NCBI RefSeq assembly: GCF_950023065.1
Contig: NC_088678.1
Location: forward strand, 9,042,580 to 9,106,579
Source: Planococcus citri
Taxonomy: Eukaryota; Arthropoda; Insecta; Hemiptera; Pseudococcidae
Length of the DNA: 64,000 nucleotides
Direction of reading: 5' to 3'
Shown: piece after piece, positions 1 through 10,951 of the stretch
Layout: every line of letters begins with the position of its first letter
How positions within the stretch are numbered: position 1 is the first letter of the stretch
Notes under the pieces: generated by a model
What the model saw: only the letters and a program-made list of their open reading frames with translations
Told to the model about the DNA's origin: nothing
Database searches by the model: none
Program-made: the position numbers and the translations under genes

Positions 1-1999
1 TCTTATTTGTCCTTCTCACGTGTCACGAGCATTTCGTAGTCATTTTTCTGGCAAATTTTCAGGTTGAATTTTACACAGATGTATTTTTAAATCAGCATGA
101 TTGGGCAATAAATGAAATGATCAGTCTTTGGATTATAGCGTTGACTCGACGTATAAAATTTCCAGCAAAATGGGAAGACCCAGAAAAAGGAACATTGTCA
201 TGACTCTCCCGAGTCGATTGGTATAGTTTCAAGCCGTTCTGGAGCCTCTCAAACCGATATTTATGTTTTGTAGTCCCTATTGGAATAATTGGCATGAAAA
301 TTGAAAAAGGCTGAAATGAAATGAAATGTCTGTCAACTCGTTATACCATTTTGTGACTCTTCTGAGTTCTGATCGATTTTGGTACAATTTTTCAATTCTT
401 TTTGCCAGTTCTTAGTCCGTTCATTTTTGGAAAAAAAAATGAAAAATGTCTCCTTATGACCGTAGCAATATCTAAAATTTGAAATCTGATCAAAATTGAG
501 CTGTAAAGTTGGGCTCGAGAAAGATAAGCATGGTCCAGTGGCCCCCGAAAGCTACAGAGGTGAAACTCATGTGATGCATAAGTACTCCCAAGATGAGTTT
601 TCCCCCTGAATTTTGGACCTCAACTCTTGAGTGGTTTTTGAGTAAATTCTTCAAAAATTGAACATCGTTTTCAATTTTTATTTCAGGATTTGGACTTGGT
701 CGATTTTTTTCAAACTACGAAAGTGTGAATATGCATAAGGGCTCTTCCCAAAAAAATCAATAGCTTCCTCCGGCCACTTTTCCCCCTACAAAATTTTAAT
801 TCAATTTTTTGAGGTCCCCCCTTACCTCCCCTCCCACTGAAGGCCTTTGATCGTACTTTTTGAAAAATATTTTTTTTTAGAAAGATACAGTATTGATAAT
901 CCGAGAACAACATATAACTTAGGTACCCAAAATTGTACCTCGAGTGCGTCATAGTCAAATTCAACCCAATTTTCGACTTCCCAAATCGATCAATGGATCC
1001 GATCATGGTATGAACAGATCTAATCCTATCAAAATTCTGATCTGATCAGAAAGAATTGGATTTGAGGGTTGTCCATAGAACTAATTTTATTAAATTCAAT
1101 AATTTTCTGCGAGAAGTCCTCCAGGAAAAAAGTCTGTGATTCAATCATTTCAGTTCAGGTTTTTAAAAATGTTCAATGTAAGTACCTATGTACCTAATTT
1201 CAGTTCAATTACACATATCCAATCCAATTCCCCCTCTCTCCCCCCCCCCAAAATGGTGCGATACAAAATTTTTACATTTGTTCAGATCTGTTTGGATTGC
1301 AATATTTCTCGGATCAATTCAGATAGGTAAGATTAAATCTACCCAAGGGGAAAAAAATTGGACACAAAAATTTTCACTCCAAACTCCCCTTTCCTGTATT
1401 GTTTATGATAATTAGCCAGATGTGTTTCAACAAATTGTGGGAGGAGAGTTGAAAATAAAAATGTTAAATAATTTAAAATGTTCAAAAACGATGCTTATAC
1501 TCAACAAAAAAATTGAATTGTTCTATTGCAGGGTTGGTAAGTACTGAAATCCAAAATCCACAATTCACAATTTTTTTCGTGTTTTTTTTAGCCTTTTGGC
1601 CTTTGAAAATGCAATTCAAAAAGAAAACAGAGTTGTTTTCGATTTTAGCCACAAAATTTACAATTTGTGAGATACGAAAAAATCATTTTCAATATAATAA
1701 GTTTCAAAGTCAAAATTTTGTGCTTTTTACGAGTATTTTTGAATGAAATTTCGACGTTTTTTTCCCGTTGTTTTACGAATTGATTTTGATATGTTTTTTA
1801 AATTTCTGAAGTTAATTTTTCATTCTTGAAAATTTTTGAAAAATTGCTCAGTAGAATTCAAATTTCCTCAAGTGAAGTAAGAGCAAAAGCTTTGAAAAAA
1901 TTGATAATTTGAATAGTAAATGAAGCATACGTTTCCAAAACGCATCAAGTCCATTTTCAAAAATTCTGAGGTTGCAAGGCCATCTAGCATAAAGTTGCA
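1..1999. other. AT-rich non-coding stretch with old repeat traces
   Basis: No credible gene is visible. Open frames here are short and low in complexity. At about 1009-1060 and 1285-1325 there are short runs rich in GATC (GATCTGATCAGA type), which look like relics of the GATC repeat that is abundant at 53.9-56.7 kb. A C-run lies near 1240. If the exon at 5428-5490 belongs to a noc/elbow-type gene, this stretch lies in its first intron. Confidence 0.5.
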
Positions 2000-2079
2000 G
2001 CCCAAAATGGCTGATTTTTTGATATGTTGTGCCCAAGGGTTTTGGCTACAACATATCAAAGAAATATGCCAATTTGGGC
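2000..2079. repeat. 80-nt near-perfect hairpin
   Basis: Two arms of about 35 nt face each other around a loop of roughly 10 nt. The inner 12 bp (2019-2030 against 2048-2059) pair perfectly, and the outer part (GCCCAAA... against ...TTTGGGC) pairs with a few mismatches and one bulge. The size and shape resemble a microRNA precursor, but a tiny foldback element is equally possible. Expression is unknown. In a window full of foldback DNA the repeat explanation must be considered first. Confidence 0.5.
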
Positions 2080-4240
2080 CATTTCTACGTTTCCAAATTG
2101 TACTAAGTACCATGAATTTCTTATCAATATTTATACTTCAAATAAATACAGAAGCAAAAAGTTTATTTTCACATAGCTTCAAAATTTAAAAATTTTAACG
2201 ATAGTTTTCAGGAAATTATATTATTTTCAAAAATATAAATAGGGCTCGAGCTAGACTAGAATAAAAGCTCTGGAAAATTCACGATTCTTCATTTTTCCAG
2301 TACATAATTTTCATATTTTTGAAAACAACCAATTTTGGCAAAAATTAGAAATCATTGTTCCCAAATTTTGGGGAAAAATAGGACATTTTTTGATATTTTA
2401 GCAGAATTTAAAACTTTCTGTTTTCTGGCAGTTTTGACTAAACTCTAACTTCAGTCGAAAAAAAGAAAAGAAAAATGATCTGGCCCAAGTGACGTGGGGG
2501 CAAAAACGTTGAAAAATTGATAACTCAAGAAATGAAAAACCTTGGCCTTTTAAAATTTTTCTCAAAACACACCAACCCCCCCCCCTGTTCGGCACACCAC
2601 TGGATTTGATCAAATCAGACCTTATCAGAGTTATACACTTGTTGGATGTGTTCAGATCTTTATGAAAGCATCTAATCCGATCAAAAATTTGAGAAGATCA
2701 GATCAGATTCGAGGAATCTATTGATCTGATAGGATTTGATCAAATAAGCCTTTCAAGAACCAAAATAAATAGTTGATTGAAAAAAAAAATGAAAAATCTG
2801 CGAATTGTATTTGGGTGGGGGGGAGGGCAAAAGAGTTTTTCTGTCTAAAATCAAATTATTAAACTCATCGTTGGTATGAATTATGAAAAAATAGGAATAG
2901 TTATTTAGGATTTTTGTCTCCAAAATTCACACAATTGAACGTCGCTTCTTCGATTTTCGTGTTGGGTAAATAAATTATTATGATGTTTATTTAATTTTGA
3001 ATGTCCCAATCATTATGATTATGACGTCATTTTTCAAAAATGAATTCATTTTCACAGCAAAAGGTAATTCTAAGCATCTTTAATTTTGATCTTAGAAAAA
3101 ATTCATCGCAACAAAATTAGGTAAACTCAAAAAGCTAAATTAGAAATATCTATGAGTTGAACTGATTATTTTTTAGTACAAAAAATAAAGACAATTTTCC
3201 ACCTCAAAGTACGTTGATTTTTCAAAATTGTCCACCGACATCATTTCCATCTTGAAAAAATTAATATTTGTTCGAAATTACATTGATAATTTGGGGATGC
3301 TCATCAAATGTTCAAGTTGAATCGAAAAGGTGGCAAGTTTATCCAAAATAAATTGTAAAAAATTGTGAAATAGAAACAAATAAGTACTACATCCTCAAGT
3401 TTTCGAAAAACATTGCCAAAAAATTTGAAAATAAGATGGTATACAATTTTGAGAAAATCAATGATAATAAAACTCAAGTTTCAAAAAATTGCAACCTATT
3501 TTTCATGGGGCGATTTTTTCCCCAAGACTCACCAAGATATGATACACTAACCTTCGAAGAAAAAAAAATTAAATTCTAAAAGGTGATCATTTTTCTGAAT
3601 CAATATTTTCCATATTGCACAAGATGAACGAAATTCATTGGATCATATTCATAGAGCATCGAGAATTTCAATGAAAATATCTTTCTTTACCAAGAATACA
3701 ACCCATCTACACATTTAAAAAATTCACCCCTGTGATGATAATTGGTTAAAAAGGCTGTAAAGCTCTCAAAAATGACTATTCAAACCGCAGGGAAGGAGGG
3801 GAGGGGCAAGATGGTGATCTGACTTGGATCTAGATTTCCATCAGGACCTGAAAGTGCATTTGTTAATTTTTGAAATTAATTTAAAAACTTCCATTTTTTT
3901 ATTAAGAAAAAAAAATGAAATATACATTTATTCAAAAAGTTTTGAACCTCATAGATTTGAACCTTAATAAATTTCTTCCTTGGAGTTTTTCATAAGGAGG
4001 AGGATTAAAGGAAAATTGCTTTGGGCTCATTTTGGAGGCCAACAGCTCTGAAGACCATCACAAAACAAAATTCTAATCAACAGTCAAAAATAGTAAATAA
4101 TTTTTCCCACATTTTTCAATTCAACCCCCCCCCCTCTTATTCCCCTACCTCATGATCAAATTGCACAAAACCATAAACTCACGATGCTTATCGATACAAA
4201 GATTTCTATTCACCAGGAAGGAAACGAGGCGATAAATTTT
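2080..4240. other. AT-rich stretch, no gene seen
   Basis: Only short spurious frames are present. Positions 2605-2752 form a GATC-rich relic of the same type as 53.9-56.7 kb. The segment at about 2480-2530 (GAAAAATTGATAAxT in a GxAAAAxC context) is weakly similar to 1870-1910, so an old dispersed repeat may be present. C-runs lie at about 2575 and 4125. Confidence 0.4.
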
Positions 4241-5427
4241 CCAAAATAATTTCGTTCACGTATACACAGCAAAAACAACACATGTATTGGTTGCTCGCTA
4301 TACCCTTAAAATTACATCAGCATTGTGCCGTGCGTTGTACTACATATAAAAGCAACGCCCAACATAAAAACCTGAGTAATTCTTTTCCAACTTGACCACT
4401 GGGAAATGGCGATGAGAAAAGCGAAGTAAAAATACGCCGGCGATGTTTTTCAAGTTCACAGACACGATCCCTTCACCTTATCTCCAGACTCCAATTTTTC
4501 TCTACACTTGGAAAGTTACAACACGACTTTGAAAAGTCTCATTAAAAGGGCGAGAGAGAAAAAAAAATCACAGCGGATATTTTCAACATCATTTTACGAA
4601 CTGGACATGGACATGGTCGTCGTCGGACGATAAAAAATCATGGCATGTGCGAGACGACGAACAACTTCTCCATCATCTTCCCAAACCCTGTACCCTTTTG
4701 TTTAAAAATGTGAAAAATGTCGTCGCTTGTGAATCCTTTGACGAAAATTATCTCAGAGGCGGGCAAAAGCAAAAACGTATACGACGAGACGTTGAAAAAC
4801 TCTTTGCATTTTTTATTACTTCGAGATACGAGTATAAAATTTTACTCGTTCGAATATGTTTTACATTCGCGTTTCGAGAGTTACGACTCGATTAGGGGGG
4901 TTTTTGCTGAGGTTGTTTTTTTATACGACTGGTATAAGTATCGATATTAGTTTTCAAGACTGTTCAACATCATTAGAAAGTTTCTGGCATTTTTTTTTTC
5001 TTCTGCCTGCGAGACTGAGACGAGCCTCTCGGTACTTGAGAAATAAATTCCAAGTTTTTCGCGACTTAGATCACTGAGTGAGGAGGGCAGGGGGGAAGGG
5101 TAATTTAAGAAGTTGAAGGGTGAAAAAAAAGGTTTCTACGACGTTGTGAATTTTTTAAGGAAACGGAGGCAGAAAATTATTCCAACTTGGACTGAATTAC
5201 TGTCTTCTTTTCCGTTGTGAAATTGTTCCAAGTTAAATAATTCTCATTTATGGCGAATTTGAATTTTTACTCGAGTTTTTTTTCAGCTCATCCTGAGCTA
5301 TTCGGTTTTGCGAATAAAGGAAATTATAAATTGTCTGCGATCATCATACGAGGTATTCCCCTTCGTTGAGAATTTGGAGCCGATATGAAAATTTGAGAAA
5401 AATTTATCATCGAATAAGTCAACTTAC
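4241..5427 (-). other. Probable first-intron sequence downstream of the noc/elbow-like exon
   Basis: This stretch is less repetitive than its surroundings and contains several GC-rich words (for example around 4430-4450 and 4600-4800). No open frame looks like a conserved protein. It begins immediately after the minus-strand donor GTAAGTT (5421-5427). I searched it by eye for the next conserved block expected in a NET-family gene (the block around DAKKSPLALL) and did not find it, so the second exon probably lies outside the window. Regulatory content is possible but unproven. Confidence 0.4.
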
Positions 5428-5490
5428 TGTCGTTGGTAACGATGAAAAATAATCCGGAGTCAAGTACTGATTTCCGTTGGACGTTATCAT
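5428..5490 (-). CDS. First coding exon of a noc/elbow (NET family) zinc-finger gene, partial
   Basis: Read on the minus strand, the ATG at 5490-5488 opens 21 codons beginning MITSNGNQYLTPDYF and ending SSLPTT, followed at once by a strong donor GTAAGTT (5427-5421). The pattern NQYL-PDY-x-x-LPTT matches, from memory, the extreme N-terminus of insect noc and elbow B proteins, which continue with a conserved block around DAKKSPLALLAQ. These are nuclear NET-family zinc-finger repressors used in tracheal, eye-antennal and leg development. Upstream in the same frame there is no other ATG before a TAA, which supports this start. The zinc finger itself is not in the window, so the assignment rests on one short motif plus the splice site. 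I cannot separate noc from elbow. Confidence 0.65.
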
Positions 5491-6149
5491 CTTGACATTG
5501 CACTTCACTAACACATCGACGATTAATAATTAAATAATTGAAACAATGGCAAGAAAAAAAAATTGTCACACGAACACGTAAAAATACGATAAAATTTCTA
5601 TCACGAGTATATTTTCATGTCACATACACACAAAAAAAATAAATAAACAATCTTTCTAACACAACGTTGCATAAAAATATAAATCCTTCAACGAGAGACT
5701 TTACAATTGCAACACAATGATTTTTTTTGAAAAATCTTAAAATAAAACGAGAATATAAGTGATACTCGAAGACCGACACTTAAGAACAAACCGCATTACA
5801 CATCTCGGACTTACAACTGACGATCGTGTCTGTGCAACTTTCGCCTATTCGTGTTCCAGTTGATGAAAATATCCGGTAGATGGCAGTTGGTTGTCGAAGT
5901 TGGGTGGATTATTTTGGTGGAAATTAGCTCTGTGAGAAGAGATTCGCGCCTCGCGGAAATCTGCTCTGTATTTTGACCGGTCGACGGTCGTTTGCTGCGC
6001 TGAATTGGAAAACATAATAATTTGCTACACGAACTGATACCGTTTGAAACTTCTGACAAGTTGATCGCGTGGCGTTAAAGTCCCAATTAATATTACAAAA
6101 TAAAACTTTTTTCTACCCAGTGAAATGTGCCTGCCACACGGTGAAATGT
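5491..6149 (-). other. Probable 5' leader of the noc/elbow-like gene
   Basis: Between the proposed ATG and the TATA box at 6171-6180 lie about 650 bp of fairly complex sequence, richer in CpG words around 5815-6070 than the flanks. A minus-strand frame of 82 codons (5811-6059) shows no family resemblance and is most likely a chance frame or an upstream ORF. A leader intron cannot be excluded. The extent is inferred from the promoter and start only. Confidence 0.35.
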
Positions 6150-6170
6150 GGAAAAAAATCAATGCCGAGG

Positions 6171-6180
6171 GCTTTTTATA
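6171..6180 (-). promoter_or_regulatory. TATA box candidate for the noc/elbow-like gene
   Basis: On the minus strand the sequence reads TATAAAAAGC. It stands about 690 bp upstream of the proposed start codon, and a transcription start would be expected near 6145-6150, where pyrimidine-rich CACATTTCACC follows. This is a good TATA word, but such words are common in AT-rich DNA. Its value comes from position and orientation. Confidence 0.3.
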
Positions 6181-6741
6181 TTCTCTTGCACCTTGTTTTC
6201 TATAGTCGTTGTTTTTTTTTATAGGTTCACGAGTGCTGTGCTAAACCGCGAATACTGCGTGTAAAATGTTCCCTTGTCGAGTTGATGGCAGATTGTTTTG
6301 GAATTTATTTTGGGTGTGGTGATGGGGTTGGTTTTTTCCTGGTGAGGTGGGATGAGGATTTGAAATTGTGTTTTTGTTTCTTTCGAAGAGGCATATATAT
6401 GCAATATGCAGTGTATTGATTCGATTGGAGTGGCATAGTTTAAATAATATGAGAAAGATTAATTGAGGCTTCTTAGATTCATTAATCGGTCTACTTCTGA
6501 TGTAATTAATACGAAAACGATTTTATAAAATGTATCTTTCATCTTACAAAAACACGATTTAGAAATTTTATTGAAGTAAAAGCTGCATTAGTTTAAAAAA
6601 ATTATAATCCAGTATCAAAAAATATAATTTGATGATCATTATGCTTGATTCATTTTTTTTTTTTTTTGTTTATAGAAATGTCCTCATTTCAAATGTAAAC
6701 AAAGCTTCTTTAATACATAGTTATATTATGTAAACGAACTT

Positions 6742-8131
6742 CAGGCCCGTAGCCAGCGTAGGGGCAGCCGGGGCAATGCCCCGGCTAGAAAGGCTGTTTG
6801 CCCCAGGTAGCAAAATCAAAAAAAAAAAAAACACGTTTTCCCCGACCAGCAAAATCAGAAAGTGCAAAAAACCAAAAACTCAACAATGTAAAATTATGGT
6901 TAAGTTCATGAAATGGCTACACTACATAGCATGAATTGCATTTGATAGCTCGATGGCTCGCTCAATGCGTTCACTAAATTTTAAATCAAAAATTTGATAA
7001 TTTGAGTAAAAATTAGTAATTTGTGAGGATTAGAAATCCAGTACATCTTTTTGCAATTTTTTTTGAAAAGTGAGACTTTCACTTTGTGCAATTTACAGCA
7101 ATTTTACATAAAAAATTGAGACTTTTACACTATGAAAAAGCTAAAATTTTCAGCAATAGGGAAGACTTATGGGCAATTTTTAGGAAAGAATGAAAATTTT
7201 TATATTTTTTTGCGAAAAACCGAGAATTTTGACAATCTTAGCAAAAAGCAAGATTGACTATTTTTGAGGAAAACCACGAATTTTTGGCAATCATAGGCCA
7301 AAAAAATGATCATTTTTTTCGCAACCTTTGGTTGAAAATGGGAGAAATTTCGGTCATTGACATTTTTTTCAAGCAAAAAAGCGGAATTATTAGGTAATTT
7401 TTAGAAAGGGAAATGGATATTTCTTGAATTTTTTTACCAAAAAGTAACAATTTTTGGCAAGAAACGAGGATATTTTTGATGTTGACAAAAGGTGAGATTT
7501 TGAGCTATTTTTGGCGATAAAAGTGTATGTATAAGTAGGTCAACTTTCTTAAATTATTCACTTATGGATATTACTAGTTTCTCATCAAGATAATAATGCA
7601 AAAATTAAATTTTTGAAATTAAAAAAAATAATAATAATTTGAAAAAGTAACCCAATTTAGTAACTTAGTTTCTTGAAAAGTGACGGAAGTACGAGCCCTG
7701 AGTGAGGGCAAAAGTTTGTTTCGAGAAGTAAAGTTTTTTCAAGTGAAAGAGCGTATTTTGTCTTGACATTTCTTTAAAAATTTGAGTGATATATTTTTTT
7801 AATGTTGTTTGGACGCGAGTCAAATTTGACTATTTTACCTCATGACAAAATTTAAACAGAAACAGTCACAGCCAAAGAATTATTACAAGAGTTTCATAGT
7901 AAATCGCGCAGATTACAGCTGTATTAGACTCAACCCCAGCATTACACATAATGTATAATCGTTTTCTGCAATATACACACTCATTCTGTTCATTTTTTAA
8001 AAAAATTGGTTTGAAATAACGGATGGTTGAGGGGGGGGGGTATGTTTCACAGATGTTCGAACCTCAAAAAGTGCTGCCCCGGCTGATATTTCCTTCGCCC
8101 CAGCTACAGCCAGATTCCGGCTACGGGCCTG
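6742..8131. mobile_element. Non-autonomous hAT-type transposon
   Basis: The element begins CAGGCCCGTAGCC and ends with the exact reverse complement GGCTACGGGCCTG. It is flanked on both sides by the same 8 bases, ACGAACTT (6734-6741 and 8132-8139). An 8-bp duplication and CAG...CTG ends are hallmarks of the hAT superfamily. Near both ends the word CCGGGGCA recurs in opposite orientation. No transposase frame is present in the 1,390 bp; the interior is A/T-rich with short repeats of the GGCAATTTTT kind. It therefore depended on a transposase supplied elsewhere. It sits about 560 bp upstream of the proposed TATA box at 6180. Confidence 0.9.
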
Positions 8132-8139
8132 ACGAACTT

Positions 8140-8465
8140 CAATACATTTTTTGAAAACCGCTATATCATTTTTTCAAATCCATTTGGTGGGTCAGCTGCA
8201 TACCCTATATCCATTTTCCTGATCGCAAGGGAACTTTTTGAACTACATATAAAACTCCCCAATTGGAACGAAACCTAGCTAGATCGAAAACGAATGCTCT
8301 AAATCACATGTTATTAAAATTTCAGATGCTAAAGTTCATTTTTGAATTTTTCGTGCTATACTGAAAGTTGAAAAAATTCAAAATAGCCATTCTTATGCCA
8401 ATTTTTTTATAAAATATTCATTTAAAAAAAGTTAATAGATTTAAACCCATGTGAATAATTCCTAA
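8140..8465. other. Short spacer, nothing recognised
   Basis: AT-rich spacer between the hAT element and foldback copy A. No gene or clear repeat is visible. Confidence 0.4.
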
Positions 8466-8467
8466 TA

Positions 8468-9602
8468 GTCGAGGGCCCCGCATAAGAATCTATTGCAACC
8501 CCCCCCCCCCCCCACCCGAGCAATCCTAGAAGGCAATTTTTTTTGGAAGAGGGAGCCCTAAAGAACATTTTTAGCCCTTGTCCTCAAAAAAAGAAGTGGC
8601 CTTACTTACAAAATGGCGGCCATTTTGATTGACAAGTCAGCCGTAATCACAGATTCTGCGTTACAAAGATAGATCGAAAGAGCAGGAAAAAATTTGTCAC
8701 CTGTCAAAATTTCAAATGCTAAAATGTATTTTTCGATTTTTGGTGAATTTTTGAAAATCAAATTTAGCCCAAAAATGAGGGAAAACTCAAAATTTCACCA
8801 AATTGACCTGGAAAGTTGAAATTAGGGGTATTCCCTATTTTCGACCTGCCAAATCGATTGAAAACTGTTCCAAACTATTTCGAGAAGTTCTAGAGCCTCC
8901 AGTAGATTTTTGAAACTTGAAATTCCCACAAAATTTCATCAAATAGGGTTGGAAAGCCGAAATTCGTTCTGCAAACTAACTTCAATACGCTATCGAGTCA
9001 ATTGCAGGTGGATTTCAAGTCGTTTTGGAGCCTCCAGTAACATTTTGAAAGTTACTAGAGCCTCCAGTAGATTTCTGAAACTTGAAATTTTCACAAAATT
9101 TCATCACACAAAAATTTCATCGAATGTTCATTATTTATGGAAAGCCGAAATTTACTCTGCACTCCAATTTTAACACCCTCTGAAGATGACTTGAGGTAGG
9201 TTCGAGTCATTTTGGAGCCTCTTGTGACATTTTGAGCTAAAATTTTGATTTTTCCCCTCATTTTTGGCTTAAATTTGACTTTCAAAAATTCATCAAAAAT
9301 CGAAAAAGACACTTCAGCATTTTGAAATTTTGACAGGTGACCAATTTTTGCCTGCTCTATCGATTGATCTTTGTGCGGTTTAAAAAATGCCACGCAAGTC
9401 GTATGTTGGAACGCAAAATCTGCGATTTCGGCTTTCGGCTGACCTGTCAATCAAAATGGCCGCCATTTTGTAAGATGAGGTCACTTTTTTTTAGGAAAAG
9501 GTCTGAAAATGTTCCTTAGGACTTCTCCTTTAAGAAAAAAGTTGCCCAGTAGGATCGACCCGGGGGGGGGGTTGCAATAAATCCTTACGTGGCCCCCCTG
9601 GA
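8468..9602. mobile_element. Foldback element, family 1, copy A
   Basis: The two halves are inverted copies of one another. The left end (GTCGAGGGCC, a C-run, then AAAATGGCGGCCATTTTG at about 8612) is mirrored at the right (CAAAATGGCCGCC at about 9455, a G-run, then ccccctgga). TA lies on both sides (8466-8467 and 9603-9604), as expected for a Tc1/mariner-type target duplication. The arms contain the word GGAGCCTCCAG several times. No transposase frame is present. Related copies are at 18361-19562, 21857-24870 and 26571-28154. Confidence 0.85.
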
Positions 9603-9604
9603 TA

Positions 9605-10254
9605 TAATTGCTTAGTACTTCATTTCACTCTCCCCTTTCACTTCGAAAACTACCAGTTTTAGGTCATTCTGCAGCTTTTACCGATTACTTATTCAATTTT
9701 CTCAAGACGTTTCAAACTGCTCAAGGAAGGAGCGAAAATGACATCCTACTACATCGAATGGGGGGGGCGTGAGATTTGTTTTTTGAGAACAAGCGCTTTT
9801 AGAGGATATTGAGACGCCTCCAGAGCAATTAAACTTTTCTAGAGAAAATTGAAAATTTGGTGGAGGCTGAAAAATAGTAGTTTTTAAAATGGTGGGGAAG
9901 GGAGGAGCATTTAGTGAAATAATTATTATTCACACCACCGGTTCATTATGTTTGAATACAAAAAAATATCTTCTTAAAAAATTGAAAAATGATTATTAAA
10001 AAAGTTTTTTTGATTTTTTTTTAATTTTTAGAAATTTTTTTTTAAAAAAAATTTCCGTTTTTGCGTCGGAATTCCTTTGAATAACATTTTCAAGAAGGAA
10101 TGTCTCTCAGTTCCCCAAATAATATTGGTATTTCTGTGGGTATTGGACTTCCAAAATTGAAAAAAAAATCAAAATTTCAAGTCTGTAAACAATTTTTGAA
10201 AATGTTATTTCCATTTCAAGTCAAAATCCATCCAAATTACCTTCCTCCCGTTTC

Positions 10255-10285
<31 letters not shown>

Positions 10286-10949
10286 TCAGCCCTCAAAACA
10301 TTTAATTTGAAGACAAAGGTGAACATTTTTGGGAAATTTTTCATCAGGTAAAGGGTGTCGTGTTTGATATTTTTTGGAATATTGATGGGAGGGGTATTCA
10401 AAAAAAAGTTTTTGGAGGATCTCAAAGACTGCTGAAAAGTATTTGGATCTGTGGCTTGAACCATCTTTTTCCTACTGGGATTTCATAATAATTAGAAAAA
10501 ATTTAAAATCAGAAAAAGAAGATTTTTTTCACATTTCCACGTTGGGTGGGGGGGGGGGTGTGCGTGACTAACAAAAATTACACAGTTTTGGACGTATTCA
10601 AAAGCTGTGTAAAATATACCTACTTGTCCTAAAAAAAGGTGGAGAAATTTCTAAAGATGTGTATGGTAATGCAATCTCCAAAAAAACTTCGTTTCGATTT
10701 TTTTATCATTCTTTAATGTAAGTTTTGAAAATTTGAAACGCTGGTACTTGGTAGAGAAGTGATGGTTCAAGTCAGCGATCTCAAATTTATTCTGATGTCT
10801 TTTGAGGTTGCTCTACAACTTTTTGCCAACCCCTCTCCAACAATAAACTTTCCAAAAAAAAAGTCAAAAAGCAGCCACTATAGGAAAGGAAGTTGCACAA
10901 AAGATTTTTATCATGATAAAAAATTTTCAAAAATTATTCAGAAACTTAA
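9605..10949. other. AT-rich spacer with homopolymer runs
   Basis: No gene seen. It includes a long A-run at about 10255-10283 and G-runs at about 9760 and 10548-10557. The short frames across the A-run are artefacts of the run. Confidence 0.45.
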
Positions 10950-10951
10950 TA

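Noticed and set aside
5811..6059. 82-codon minus-strand frame near the noc-like promoter
   Set aside because: No family resemblance. It lies in the likely 5' leader and is better explained as a chance frame.
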